Assembly (NCBI GenBank): GCA_900618425.1
Contig: UZAN01039729.1
Location: forward strand, 16,969-80,968
Length of the DNA: 64,000 nucleotides
Direction of reading: 5' to 3'
Source of the DNA: Echinostoma caproni
Taxonomy: Eukaryota > Platyhelminthes > Trematoda > Plagiorchiida > Echinostomatidae
The notes beneath the pieces were generated by a model. That model was not told where the DNA came from and did not search any database. It saw only the letters and a list, made by a program, of their open reading frames with translations. Positions 35,145-49,425 of the stretch are shown here, piece by piece. The stretch's first letter is position 1. Each line of letters starts with the position of its first letter. The position numbers and the translations under genes are program-made.

Positions 35145-37925
35145 CTCAAATATATTACGTAATAATTGCTTTTTCAATACAAATAATCAGTTTGTATCGC
35201 GTTTAATCAATGATGGTGTGTCACGGTCACAGTGATCGATAGGTCATAGTCAATTCGATTTTCGCTTTTTGATAAGCCTATCAGGAATACTTTATTGGTC
35301 GTTTTCAATTGCACTCTCACCGATGTGATCAAACCGTTTCGATTGTATTGCAACAACTGGTGCTCTTTGGGGTCAAATTGAGGCTGCCAATTTGGTGCTC
35401 ATGAAAAGCATGATGATCAGGTTGCGGTGTACCCATTCTGACGCTCCAAATAATGCACAATCACTGTTCGAGAACAAGGTCGCGCATGGAGTGGAGAGAG
35501 AATGTAGTGGATGACACAATTAGCCGAGTGATTTTTCCGATTCACATTATCACGAACAGTAATCATAATGTGTTCAATTTAACTCTTTATCCATTTATCA
35601 GTACTCAGTTTAAAACTGATAGGCTCGATTGGAATTGATTTTTTTCCAGACAGTATAAAAGGTTATAGAGGAGGTTTGATAGTACATTGGGACTAGGTTC
35701 CAAGACATTCCAACCACAACGATTTGATTTTGGATGGCGTTTTCTCATACTGCTGAATTCTTGTAATGTCTCGGATCAGAGAAAGAGTTTTCAAAATCGC
35801 AGACATTGAGAGAATCAGGAGAGCATGTTGTATCCTTGGACATTATATGTGGAATTGTTGATTTCAAATGTTCTCACTACCACCAAAATGTCCTTGTAGA
35901 CCGTAGAAAACCTAGAAAACAATGTATACCGGTTTCTTTTTATTAAAAGCAGTACATATGCATAAAATCCACCGGGGTTTGAACATAAGCACTGTAGGTT
36001 GTTACTGAGATATATTCATCTATTATACCATCTGGACTGACCGGTAACATTACTTCTGAAATTAACACCGCAACATGTAGAGCTCATGCACAACTTTGGT
36101 CGCGCGTTTGAAAACATAGAGGTTACCCGATGTCCTTTCTGACAGGAGTGTTTCACTACGACTGTGCATGGGATTTGGACTCGCTGGGAAACGTATTACC
36201 CAAGTCAACTGCTCTTGAAATTAGGTGTTTTCTCGAACTCGCAGACTCCTCACGCAAGTTTTGTTTTTCTACTATTTGAAATAACTAAATTAGTTTAATT
36301 TTAGTTGATGAACCTAGACCGGATGGGTGGTATAAAGTATTGATATTTGCTAATTTATTTTCTCACACCTTTTAGCTCACATGGACTGCTAACCACGAAG
36401 CTCTTTCGTGCGGGACAAAAGGAAAGTTTCCTACTGGTTAGTCAATCATTGATTGTGGCCCAGATGTGTTGAAACCATCCGCTAGGAAACCATGAATTAA
36501 TGTTTCCCATCTCAAAACTGACTCGGAAACTTCTGCCACATCAATCAGCTTTATTCCAACTGGAACCTATCAGAGTTCATTGAGCAAGACTGAAGTGGGC
36601 TGTAGAGGAAAGGGGTGGAAAACTCATGAAGTGAAAAGCAAAATCACGACAAAAATTACCTCAATCCGACAGAAAACATACATTTTGATCATCGAAATGT
36701 AAACAGCAACCAAAGTCATGAAGCATAAAGTGTGCTAGGTACATCAAGCAATGCAAGGACACATTTTGCCGCGATATATGCAACATGTGAATGCATGCGC
36801 GGATGTTCATGGTCAGCGGAATTAAAAGACCCAAATAAAGAGTTATATCGTCTAAAGGAGAGCTAGTTATCAAACTAATCAAACCAGCTGATAGCAGGAC
36901 TGTCACGAGAGTTTCATTGGTGAAATCACAAGATCACGTGCACTGTCGATTCTGTAATGACGGAGGGGGGGGGTGCACTCATTATTTTACAAGCTGCCAC
37001 GTTGCTTTTGATAATCATGCACTTCTGTAATGAGCCCCGTTGTACTTGTCTAAAACGTAATCGTACAAGGTGAGTATGCACACAAAAATGTCAAAGAGAG
37101 AGCCATCAGATTCTTTTTATGCTTAATAAAATTACGATAGATGAGTTTGGATTTTGCAAAAGTACTTGGTTCATGATAATAGAGTAAACTGACCATTAAT
37201 GAGGTCATAGTTGAATGAATGGGCGAGAAAATTGAAACTTTATAAATTTTCTTAGTCCGCCTCAAAAGTCCCCTCTTGGGTTTGGTACGGCGATAAAAGG
37301 TCACTTGCCATCACAAGTTATGGCATTCATGAACCACGTGAGTGTACAGAGAGAATATTAATCCGTCGAATGATACCTGAGTCGGCAAATTAAGTACACA
37401 GATCACGTGAATTATCTCTTCAAAGCATGATACAATTTCAGCGGAACACTGCGTTTAATCCTTCTAGTGTATCACGAATGACAGATTCTCATTCGCACAT
37501 TATACTGGACTCACAACACACTGCATCTTCTGGGGTTTCCCTGGGGCATACAATTTTCAGAGTTCTATGCCATTCGGAGTCGGACAACCCTAGATAGAAG
37601 CAAATTGTAGTAAAATTAATTGTGTCTCATTCCTTCTTGTCCTCATACTAAGCTCCCAATACATCAGTCAGAGAACCTGGTCGCAAGCTCAATTCATAGA
37701 AAAAACTCCGTAAGCAACCCTAATTTACTTTTGGAGCTGTTATCCAAAACCATGTGAACTTCAAAAGTAGGTTTTCATTTAAACTTGTTGCTCACGATCT
37801 TTCATCAATATTGCACATCATGTGTCGAAATTTCATAGGTAAACATTTAACATCCAAACATTCAAATTATAAGACATGTCAGTATTCTGTTGCTCTTCTA
37901 CGTAATCCATCTCGACAGACATCAC
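35145..37925. other. Unassigned DNA
   Basis: No gene or transposon core recognised. A nine-base G run lies near 36964. Confidence 0.4.
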
Positions 37926-37937
37926 GTCTACTTAGAG

Positions 37938-38400
37938 CTGAAGTCAAAGTTGCATTATGGAAACTAATTAGGATAGGCTATTCATAAAATTGAATCGTTT
38001 CTCGGCAAAGATGACAACATGTCACACATTGGTCCGGAAAGTAAGATAACACAATTTACGTTTTTGAGTTGTGTGGGAATGTGAGATGTGCCAGGCTTTC
38101 ACCAAGTCTCTGCTTGAAACATTCAACAGTTGGTGCACTAATGACGTAAGATGAAAGGCTGTTCCAAGTATTGCGAAAGGTTGACGCCGGGTGACAACGT
38201 GAACACCAAAAGACATGGATGGTTTGGGTTCAAATTTCAAATTTTCAATTTTCAAATTCAGTGGTGCTGAGCAGAATATAGTACCAATGATCGTAGTCTG
38301 TTCTCATAGGTCAAACAGTTCAAGCCCTTGCTCATCTTTATGGCAAACCTTTGCGGGTGCCGCAGCATCCTACGATGACGTTGCAATCATGTTTGTTGAG
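37938..38400 (-). pseudogene. CR1-type LINE 3' end (copy 2)
   Basis: The minus strand encodes the conserved C-terminus of a CR1 reverse transcriptase: RCHPASTFRNTWNSL, SSYVISAPTVECFKQRL and GESLAHLTFPHN (about 38195-38050). A short 3' UTR follows, ending in CATAATGCAACTTTGACTTC (37960-37941), like the ends of the copies at 49.43 and 63.17 kb. Upstream, TGAGCAGAATATAGTACCAA on the plus strand also matches those copies. 5'-truncated, as usual for LINEs. Confidence 0.7.
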
Positions 38401-38404
38401 AAAA

Positions 38405-40130
38405 TCGAAGACTGATTTGTTGGTTCTTGTTCATAATTCCAAATGTATCAAGCCTCGCCAATCTGTTGTCCACTATTTTCATTTGTCCGTCAATCTACCC
38501 TATGTGGGTCTCTACTCAGTCATACAGTAATTCACAATGCACTCAACATTCATTTCTTTCCAAAGTACAAAACAGATGAACACTGGGCAGATTAATCGCG
38601 TGTGAGTTCTTCACTGAATCTGATTTGCGATGATCTACCTTTTATTATCAACACGAATCATAAGCAGCATTTGAACCGAAACACTGAGAGGAAGAGAAAA
38701 AAAGCTGATAAGAAACTCGGGAGCTCTGACGTCAGACGGTTATAATACATAATGTAAATTGAACCAGGATTATTGAACATAGATGTTAATAGGCCAGTTG
38801 ATGGTACCTTTCAGCAATATGCTTTTTCCTAACGAGCCAAGGGTTATTTTGCACATATTCACGCGATTTGAATAAAGAAGTCTTTATTCATTTACCTTGC
38901 TGGCACTCACCTCACGCAGTGATTGCGCAGGAGGACGGGGTATCTTCATCTTTCCAGAATGAATTTGTTCATACAAAACGGTTTGAGTGATTCAATCGAA
39001 TCCACGAGATACACACTCTCTTCATCAAATCAAATTGGTATTGTCCAGGGTCAGATTGCGAAACCTCTTCATTACGTTGGAATCTGCTTTCACCCCAGCC
39101 CCCGCTCAATGAAATTGGGGGCCAATTTTCCCATGACCCAGTTCAGGTGATGCACAAATGCAACCACAACCACTCGTGCACTCCTACCCTACCGTTAAAC
39201 TGCATTGTTGCAGCTTTTTCGTCAACTGGTTCACAAAGGCTGATGTTGCAGTCTACACCAATGTATCCGTATGACAGTAGATGATTTATTCTGCTGCTTC
39301 TGCAGCTGCAAAATCGATATGTTACTGTCCAGTACCACTCTGACTTATAAACACGCTGAATGGGCGATCTGTGGTGTTGATGAACCATGTGCAGAGGGAT
39401 CGTACATTTGGACAAACCGTCGATGAATGCGTGTGTTCACTTTCCGGACAACGATTTTTCTCTCAAATGACTTCCTTCGAAACGGGAAACCCGTACAACT
39501 AGATAATTGGCTAAGGGCACGCAGCTGACTCCTGCTTTGAGAGTTGGATGATCAAATCACTTGTTTGTATTAACAATTTGAACTCCAATCAGAAGGGACC
39601 CATAACATCAATATCCGCCTGTGTGGCCTAAGCCCTCCGGACAGAAGAGCACACAATAAAATCCGATTTACTCTTTCGGCCCGATGTCGCGATCCTCATT
39701 TGAAATTTGTACCCAGTCTCTTCCGAACAGTTTGCAACGGGTATCGATTTCTATGGAACATGAGTTACACGATCGCTTCTCTTTAGTGCCCCACTAATAA
39801 ACAAACAAGTCCAATGATGGAATCGAAGCGATAGACTGATGAGTCTCGGTTCACATCATCTCTTGCGAACATAAACACATATCTTTCGGTTCACTACCAC
39901 GTCGTATATAGTGGGGCCTTATGTGGTTCGTCACTCCATATCCCGAGGCTTAAGTTACCCGCTCGTATCACTGAATAGCAGGTCTACGCAACCATGGGCG
40001 CCACCCTGACTACTTTTAACCACGGAACTGTTTTGTAATAAAATACCCTCTCGGATTCGGGTAATATCGTTCACAAAGTCGTACGACGCAAGGGAAATAG
40101 TAATAACGAACTAACTAAAAATGAGAACAG
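38405..40130. other. Unassigned DNA
   Basis: No convincing element or exon found on either strand. Confidence 0.4.
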
Positions 40131-40132
40131 TA

Positions 40133-40685
<553 letters not shown>

Positions 40686-40689
40686 GGAA

Positions 40690-41765
40690 AAACCCATACA
40701 TACACAAATACAAGCATACGTACATATTACGGTTGGTAGGTAGGTATGTAAAATTCTTTGTATAATACAATCCTCATTTCATAAAACATTTATTTGCTGC
40801 ACACTTCCTTGGCAGTTACCTCCTCGAAAACAACGAAACGCAGGGAATCGGTATGTTCAAACACATACATATGATTTTATCTCAGACAACCGTTATAACG
40901 TTTATCGCTATGCGTCTAATGAGATCAACTTCAAGCCATGTGCTGTATGTGTCCATAAACAAACCACGAGTGATATCGATAACAGAGAGATCATTTTTTC
41001 ACAAGTCCATGTGTATTGGAAAAAAATTCTCATTTGTAGTCACGCATAAACCAAAACAATAGGCACAAACTACATGGGGGTTCTGCGCAAATGCATTGAT
41101 TGATTGTTGCCTCCGTCCGCATACCCGGAAGAAACCAACGAAAAACTTGCGGCACTGGTGTAAACAACATTAAATGGCCTGGTACAATTCACTTTACATT
41201 CCAGTTCTGAAACGCATCGGAATGAGCAGGGCAGCACCGATCGAAGAAAAAAACATCAACTGTTACATTTTAGTCGAAAACGTTGTATCAATTATTTGGT
41301 AACCACTGATTAAGCAGACTAGAATCGAATTGGTGTTCACTGTTGTTTCGTACTTTACCAACAAAAAGCGATTTATTCACAGCGTCGTGCTGAACCGAGT
41401 AAAAGTTATGGGGTGCGCTATCCATTGCCAGTCACGGAAACTAATCCTCCTCACCAGAGAAATAGAGAAATTCCTGAGTCACATGAGCTGAGGTCGTTGA
41501 ACGGAATACTATACAACAAAACAAAACGGATACTGACATGACCACACCCAATCTTGACAATCGTAGAAATAGAATGCACGCCAACTGCCTGGTGGATTGC
41601 ATATGGTGTCAAATGAAATTCATCGATGCGTCAGAGTTGAAAAATAGGTATGAAGGAACCCCACAATAGCCCGAAAAAAGATAGATTCATATGCATCTGA
41701 ATGTTTAAAACCTAATATGAGAGACAAAACAAAATTAATTTCCTTGGATAAAAATGGAGGTTAAA
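40690..41765. other. Unassigned DNA
   Basis: No gene, RNA or element recognised. Confidence 0.4.
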
Positions 41766-41767
41766 TG

Positions 41768-41890
41768 CAATAAGTGATATTTTAATGTGATGGAAATGTT
41801 TGTGATAACCCACAAAGAGCACTAGATAGCTGTTTCGTCCTGTTTGGGACTCGTCAGCGGTGCGTACTTTTTGTGTCCCTGTCAGGACAA
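41768..41890 (-). repeat. Hammerhead-SINE (copy B), head missing
   Basis: The minus strand shows a GTACGCACCG segment, the ribozyme core, TAGTGCTCTTTGTGGGTTAT and the tail AACATTTCCAT down to about 41768. The tail matches the copies at 0.3 and 58.8 kb. No tRNA-like head is visible upstream on the minus strand (41890-41960), so this copy is 5'-truncated or its head has diverged. Confidence 0.7.
41817..41866 (-). ncRNA. Hammerhead-ribozyme motif, best preserved core
   Basis: The minus strand has CTGACGA (41857-41851, fits CUGANGA), helix II GTCC/GGAC closed by a CAAACA loop, and CGAAAC (41837-41832, the GAAA core). These are the invariant parts of a hammerhead in the order of a type I ribozyme with a very short stem III. 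By alignment with the other copies the cleavage triplet is ATC in AGCTATCT, where GTC is usual; A16.2 would not pair with C15.2. Stem I (GCACCG with TAGTGC) pairs imperfectly. In this ribozyme class the RNA cuts itself at the triplet. The core is seen; activity is doubtful. Confidence 0.65.
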
Positions 41891-41894
41891 TGAG

Positions 41895-43500
41895 TGATAC
41901 TTAAATAATTTCGCCTGATCTATATAGAAATACGTTTCATCTTCAGTTAGACACCCCTTTCAGTTACCTCATACGGTCTATATATTACCCGCCTTTGTAA
42001 AATCGCTTTTTGGGAAGTAGTGGTCGGTCATTTGATAGATACATTGATAATCCGATCCGGATAAAGGACCTCCAGCTTATTTGATCACTATCTGAGTCGT
42101 GTACAGCTTCTTACACCCATGTTGATGAGATCTATACGGAGAAAATAACTCAATGTAGTTGAGTTACAAACTGAAATCAGCTTGAGTCGCACAACAATTA
42201 CAGTTACCGGGATGGAATTGTAAAAATTAAAAATTGAAATCTGTCCACATATCAGTTTACTGGTTCAGTCATTTCGACATTCATCATTTGTTTGGAAGAC
42301 GTCCGTCTTTTCATTATTCACATGAAGATGAGATGTATGCTTTTGTAATCGAACACTAGGACGCTGTCCTGTGTGCTTTTCCCAAGATACTGTGAAGAAA
42401 ATCAGTACCTTTGGATTTCAATATCTGGTCTAAATAACAAACAGGCTTGTTCCAAAGCATTCGATCAAAATTGTTCCATCGACATCGACGAATCGCAGGA
42501 AGTAATTGTCGTGTAGTTTTTTTAATGAACGAACTAGTACCAACCAAGGATTTGGTATCCTGAACTGTACAGTACATTCAATCTCCTGCTAAGTCACACC
42601 CCTCGGGGATTTGAAAAGGTGGGTAGATTCCAGGAGCTGCGACAGAGCATGTTGGTAAGTAGTAGATGCTATTACGCAGTTCGAAAATTCGGTTGATAGT
42701 TTTGAGACAAAATAAACCGGATCGATAAAAAGTACGTCATTGTGTTCAATGTTTATAATTAATTACTGTTTACCTAAAGCGGAATTTAGATTTACCGTCC
42801 TGCGTATCCTTTATACATCCAAGAGATTGAAATCTTTGGTAATGCCCTCCGCTTAATATTAGTACATTTCATGCGGTATTCAGCCCTTTTACAGTTTCAT
42901 GTGTCTAGTTGTAACGAAACTAGCTGCCTTTCTTCAATAGAACTTTTCTAACCCAATTAATCGCATTTTCATTCCACATATTTCTCCATTCCTTTTCAAC
43001 GTTAGGCTAACCACAAATTTGAGTATTTGAAGCCCACCATTATATTCTACTGTTTTGACCATTATAATCACAGCAGCAATATGAACTCATTCGATTAAAA
43101 CAAGAATGAGCCAAGTTGAACAGGGGACATAAAATTGTATTCCAAGGAAATCGCTAGGTCTAAAATAAGTGAAATATCTGTTATGGGGTATACTCAGTAC
43201 ATTGACTAATTTCACGTACTCCAAATTGTCTGTTCGCTGTGCAATCTATTCAAGATTTTCTGGTGAAAAATGTGTAGCATTAATTCTGAAACATCCACTC
43301 GTTCGTTTGCCTTTGTTGTTACCATTGAATGTTCAAACCGATTGACATATTCGTTATGGTCAGTGTCGGTAAACATAAGTGACGGATTAAGTTCAACAAG
43401 TGCTTCGAAAATTTAAAGTGCATCACTCAAACAGTCAGACCTGGGTTACGATGACCTTTGGCCGATGACCTGTCTAATTTCATCGGTGCTCTAGCAAGGA
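41895..43500. other. Unassigned DNA
   Basis: No gene or transposon core recognised. Confidence 0.4.
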
Positions 43501-43552
43501 CAAGTGCGATTATCGTTCATTCGTTCACACAGGCGCATTCACGCCACAGTGC

Positions 43553-44275
43553 TCATTTATCACTAGGTTCTGATATCTTACTCCACGCACCCGCTCGCCA
43601 GCCGATCGCAATTATTGTTCTCTCGTTTACACAGTGAGACCAAGCACATCGATAAACCGAATGGCCGTGGTTTTGGTGACCACTACAACACAAAAGATCA
43701 CATTCGAGTGCCCCACAGAATTTTGGAAAAACCTTTGCTGCTAACAAAGATGTATTTTTATCAATTAAAAATCGGAGATATCGTAAAGTTTTAAATGTTC
43801 CAATAGCCAACAGGGTTAACCTTTCTGCAGCTATGCTCGTACAAAGAAGTAACGTGACTCTTTCTTTGGATTTCTTGGATCCAGAAACTGTTTTACTTTT
43901 GAGACGTAATGTTCTTTCTGAGAGCCGCATGTAATACAAGGCTGTTTCATTTGAATTGAAAATATCACAGTCAGCGTATCCATGGATCAAATGCAGTAAC
44001 CCCTCTAGAAACTCATCAACTGCCTCAGGTGGTACCGACAAACGTTCACCTTAAACGTATGAAGCAATACACCTGAGTAGTTGCTTGTCTCTTACTATGT
44101 AGGATTGAATAAGATATCTGTCCAAGCAAGAGCCAAACCAACTTTTGGAAGCCTTAAAGTCATAATGATGCATTCTTTGTGCTAACAGAATTGTCTTCTT
44201 ACGAATGATGCTCTCCATCATGGGGAAACCACCGTGCTTTTCACTCAGTAAACAAAGCCAAGATTGCCTCATTTA
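43553..44275 (-). pseudogene. Tigger/pogo-type transposase (CENP-B-like HTH plus DDE_1)
   Basis: One minus frame spans the region with a single TAA at 44053-44051. First comes a CENP-B-like helix-turn-helix: SWLCLLSEKHGGFPMMESII, RKKTILLAQRM, DFKASKSWFGSCLDR (about 44265-44110). Next is the DDE_1 start: DIFNSNETALYY, RTLRLKSKT, GSKKSKERVTLLLCTS, ERLTLLAIG and FKTLRYL (about 43960-43780). Pogo-group transposases move DNA by cut and paste at TA targets. The family block is usually FNxDETG; Asp is Asn here, so the first catalytic residue is lost. After about 43770 similarity fades, and the second and third Asp are not recognisable. Full-length proteins are about 500 residues. Confidence 0.8.
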
Positions 44276-44399
44276 CTGTCTTGAACTTTTCGTTGGTTTT
44301 CAGGTAGCATCTTTCCTAAGATGCTCTGGCGTTTACAAATTATCCGATAGTGGTTCGATGGGATATAACAATACAAACAGTTTTTCTTGAACTACGAAG

Positions 44400-47300
44400 T
44401 GTTTCCCTATGGAGCTCTGTTTAGCACTCGGCTGATTCAGCTTTTCCAAAACGTTCTGATCGATAGGCGACCGCACATTTTGAAGTCAAGCGACCGTCTT
44501 CGTTTGTTGGCATCGGTGTGTCTTCCTAACAAAGATTATCCAATCAGCGAACAGTGTCATGCTCACGTCACCCTAGGTGAAACGCCAGTGGCAGATTGCG
44601 CATTTCAGAGTGGCTGGTCAATGGTCATTTCTGGCATCGGTCAATGACCAATTGAGTAGGTATCAGGAACTGCGACATACTAAGAGAGATTATATTGCAT
44701 GATCAGAAACCACGTTGGTACGCACACGGTTAGTTTGGGTTTTCGAAAAGGTGGGACGATATTGGAAAATGCGACTTCTCATGTTTGCGACATAGCAGGA
44801 GATTGACTGTACGTTTTTCCGGTCAAACGGAGTAAAATCAATTCACGGAGTGGATAGAATATATCTGGACATGGTCTAAATCATACCGAGAATGAGTCTC
44901 GTGAAAGTGATTCTCCCAAAAAGAGGCACTTTCGATCCGGTTGGATCGCATATTGCACCGACGCAACCATCCGTGATTTGCTCTGGCGTTATTGTTCACA
45001 AGTATCCATCCCGTAGATGCCTTTTGGAGTTGGTGCTCAAGAACAACCGGTTAGATAACCATGATTGCTCTCTCTGCCTCAAAGTATGCATGTTCATGTA
45101 GTTGCTGATTACAAACGCTTTTAATAAAGGAAACTCAACAATCATGAATGAATATATATGATTTAACGGATTCTCTGATGAACGTACGGTATTTTAAAAG
45201 CCTCAGTTATCGTTGACATTGTCCTAGGGACTACCGCGTGATACTGCAAAACAGCCTGATTCATAATATGGTGTTTGGTGTTCAACCCAGTAGTTTGACT
45301 GCCTGACAGTCAAGGCTGCCAATGCCTGTTATCAACGAAAACTACTGAACAATAATGATAGCAAATAACCAGTGCAACAACAGCGTTGTAAACATTGCTG
45401 AAAGTATTTTTTAGTCCTATAGAGTTATTTCGTTTATAATTTTCCTGAAAACAGTTCCTTCAATTTCCGAACAGTTGAGATAGAAGACCATTTCTGGTGA
45501 TTAAGCCTTCCCGTCTGACGAACTTTTGTGAACTATGCTAGACAGAAAGCCAAAAGTCCAACTATTAAGATGACAGAGATAACACTTGAAATCTATCGTA
45601 AACTGTTTTCGTAGTTACTCCCTAAAACCCTAGTAAACCTAACACTCCAGGACTATTGAGCACTGACGTCTACTTCAATTTAGTGAAATTCCCCAAAGAC
45701 AATGACTCCCGCGCACTGCAGTTCATTTAGCTACCTACACTGGATGTTGCTATTCGTATGCAGTGTTGCATCAGCGGTGCTCAGCTTTTGTCGCTCTTCC
45801 TAATTTCACCTGTTTACGCTGAGTGGATGTGACCGTCTTTTCACGGACCCTAGGATTTGTCAGCTTAAAGTATACTCCAAAAGGTTTTCTATTCGGATTT
45901 ACCTTTGTGACATTTGGTAATCATACGACGGATTTTCTGATAATGAACATCGTCAACAACCCACTGTGAATTCCGGTAATCCTCTCCCGAATACGTGCGA
46001 AGCAAATTTACATCAACAGAACAGATGAAAATCAACGATTGGAATTCCGTTATTAAACGTCTGCATTGTTCTGTCACCCAGTAAGGTGTGTTCTTTCTCA
46101 GTACCCCGACCAGCATTTGGCCAAGCGAACTATAAAAAGCTGATCTTCGAATAGGTAGCAGCAAACATGCCTACTGGTTGCAGCGGTTCCAATCAACCCG
46201 AAAAGATATACGGTTATCAGAATGATGGGAGACTGCAAGATAAAAATTCGTTATTACTTAACTGCACTTTGTTCGCCGTGCCATAAAACTGTGATGCTTT
46301 AGCACGAACCAGATTCGGTCACGGCACCTGGATAACCCGAGCCATGATGGTAATTTGACAGTTTTGAGCTTGTAACCAATGAAATCCAAAAACGTGATGC
46401 AGTGACAAGTGAGAAGTTTTGGTGGGAATTATTACCCACTTGGATTTCTTACTTTAGTACGGAATTGTTGACCGTAGATGAGTCGATTTGGGCCTACGGT
46501 CGGAGGAGAAAGACGATACCGAAGCAGCAGATGTGCAGATAATAGAAGAGCTATATAAGTAGATGATCCAGAACAGGTGGAAATTAACTCAAGAAACCGC
46601 TGATTTCGATCGATCAGTGACCATTTCTGAAGATTTGTCTGGGTTTTCTCCTGACACACGGTCTTTTCTGCTCATGCTTCGTGGAAATCTCCCCTGTAAC
46701 CAAATTAGACCACCATAATCACTGTGTAACATTAAAGATGGCTACTAATGTTGGACAAACAAAAAAATCTTGGTAGAGTCTTTCACAGATTTCCCTATAA
46801 AGCCGCAAAATGGGCTAAAAGTACAATTTAATACACTGTTTTTCATGAAATAACTTGTCACTGAAGAGCAGGATGACCAAGTCATATGAAAGAGTGAACT
46901 GATTGCTGTTGGAGCATATGATGAACAAACCTATTACCTGACTCTTGATGACGTTTTATACATTTGATACTACTTGACCGTAACTAAGGATCGGCGAAAT
47001 AGCTAAAATTCGTGCCAAATTTGAAACTATATGTCTGTAAAACTTGAAGAAATCTGTAGCACTTGGAATCGGAATCGAAACCGACTGGCGCGCGTTCAAA
47101 CTCGGTCTGGAAACTAACTATATAGTGCCGTGTTAGGCTGATCCAAAACGAACTCTGGATAGAGTTAATTCTACGAATAAAGCATGCAGATAATTGCTAC
47201 AAGTTTCCAACAGTCATACGCCCATTTTTCGATGTCCGTTTGGTCGCTTTCCTGTTTTCAGCCAATCTGGTCGTTTGTACTGTAGTCCAAAAGAGTAATC

Positions 47301-49425
47301 GGGAGCCGTGATGCGTGCTCACTACTGTCCGGTCTTCTTGCACGATCACCACAACACAACCCTCCGTCTCTACTAGCATTAAATTGCATCATCATCCACC
47401 CATACCGTTTTATCTATCCGGTTTAGTTGGTTTTCGATACATCTACTCCGAGTAATTTTCGCCGTCGATGGTGGCTTTTTTGTAAAGCTCACCTTTTAGA
47501 AACAAACCTTCATGGGCAAATTAATCATGCATTTTTGCACCTTGCTTAAATGTGGTCTACCACGTGAGTTGCTTGAACAGCAAAAAAAACCGGTTTTTTG
47601 AACAGGTTTTTATTTGTAAACAACAGGAGCGCGTTCGAAAACTCAACCTCATGTGATTCTCAAACGCGAACGAGGAAAACGGTTAAGCTGTTTAATTGTC
47701 GCTTCACATTTCCAAAAAAAGTTGTTTGTAGTATATAGCGCTAGAATGTTTTTATTTGTGAACTAATTATTGGTATTATAAATACACGGACATAAGCTGA
47801 GGCACTCTAATGATACCAATAAACTTCATTAGATTTGCAGGTGTGAAGTAGGGTAAAACGGTGCACTCTATATTGAAAAAGAATATTGCGATGGACGATT
47901 CATGCAACACATATATTGGTTTTGTATCTCGATGCAAAACAAATATAAATATGATGGAAAAGCGTTAGATGCGATATGTTTTACTCCCGCAGTTCAATAA
48001 ACGTTGGAATTGGAACTCCATCACTCGACCGATGATTGCCCAGTGCGACTCAATGCTTTTTAATCCGGTCTCGTAAGCACATAGAAGGGTAGCAAGCCAC
48101 AGAGCAATAACACGATACTCAGTAAATTTTTGGTACTCAGATGTGTTTAGTACGAACCAGGAAGTGGGAGGACTGTTTTACCTTAAATACAATGCAAAAC
48201 CAATTAGATGAAATATGAGGCCGCGCTGAAAATTTGTAACAGAATAACAAGCAGCTTATGCAAAAGATGTAAACTACCATGCCGGACACTCGAGGTGCAA
48301 ATTCAAGGATGTGAGAGGTAAAATTATGACCAATTAACAGTAGAATATGCCTGTGTAATTTGGATGGATGATTTGAATGTGAAATGATCAGTGTTCTGTC
48401 ACTGTGGCCTGGCACTGTACAGAAAGGCGTCGGCGTCCGTGTATGGGTTCGAATTCCACCGAGGCTACTGAACAATTTAAACATAAAACTTCAATCTGCC
48501 AAACACCAAATCAAGTAATGTGTAAGAAAAGAATAATAACCATAATATAACTCTTGGAAACGGGAAACTACGAACGGTTTTAGAAGTATCAGGGTAAAGT
48601 GACCAACAGGCCTTGACAGGCGTTAGCACGAAAGTTATGTGGTAATATCTCAACCAATGCTTATGGATTGTTCCACGTATGGGTAAAATTACGGAAGCCG
48701 TTGACTAGTTCTAAGTTAGTAATGATTTCATAATTCCACTTACACTATTTGGTGTTTAGTTTTCACATGTTAATTTGGCTTATCGAAATAACAGCTTCAG
48801 AGTTCTGGTATAACGGTACAAGAGCGATAGCCTGAGACCCTACGGTAGGAGTTATTGAACACGTCAATTTCCCAGTAAAACGGCAGTATTGTCCTCACTG
48901 TGATATGACCTTTAATGTATCGATTTGTTTCTCTTATCTCATTTTTTCCAAATGACCACTTTTCCGGTTTGAGAAAACGGGGACATGGTGTTGATTGCTT
49001 CACAATCCTTTCTGTCATTCGTCGGTGGATTTCATCACCACAGCTCCACTGATCATCTACTGGGATCCATCTAAAACGTAGGATTCTCCGCGATCAACTT
49101 CTCGGTGAAAACAAAGAGCTGAAATAGACGTCTATCAAGCACAAACAGTTAGTTGTGAGAACGTCAACCTTTCAACGCATGGTGTTCCATGTGTTAACTT
49201 GTAGGACTATCGACATCAGACCTGTGTTCCATCTGCCTTACGATTGACTTGGCTCTGTCCTTCTCAGATCTTCCAGAGTAGAGGAAGATTTGGTGTTGAT
49301 CAAACGGTGAATTTTCTCGTGTACAGAGCAAATGAACCAAATAAACTGAAACACAAATTAGCACCGCAAAATTGTTTTAATTGTTTTGAGGGATCCCATC
49401 TCTCAACATCAACTGAAACACGCCA
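44400..49425. other. Unassigned DNA, with one tRNA-like segment near 48.4 kb
   Basis: About 5 kb with no recognisable element core. Open frames of 60-115 codons (for example minus 46164-45889, minus 48484-48137) show no motifs. Confidence 0.4.
48395..48465 (+). repeat. Possible tRNA-like SINE head
   Basis: GTGGCCTGGCACTG (about 48402) could be an A box, and GGGTTCGAATTCCACC (48447-48462) is a good B box at tRNA-like spacing. No cloverleaf stems are convincing, so a SINE head is more likely than a tRNA gene. Confidence 0.35.

Noticed and set aside
39838..39880. CTGATGAGTCTCGG as a hammerhead start
   Set aside because: No GAAA core or helix II partner follows within the needed distance.
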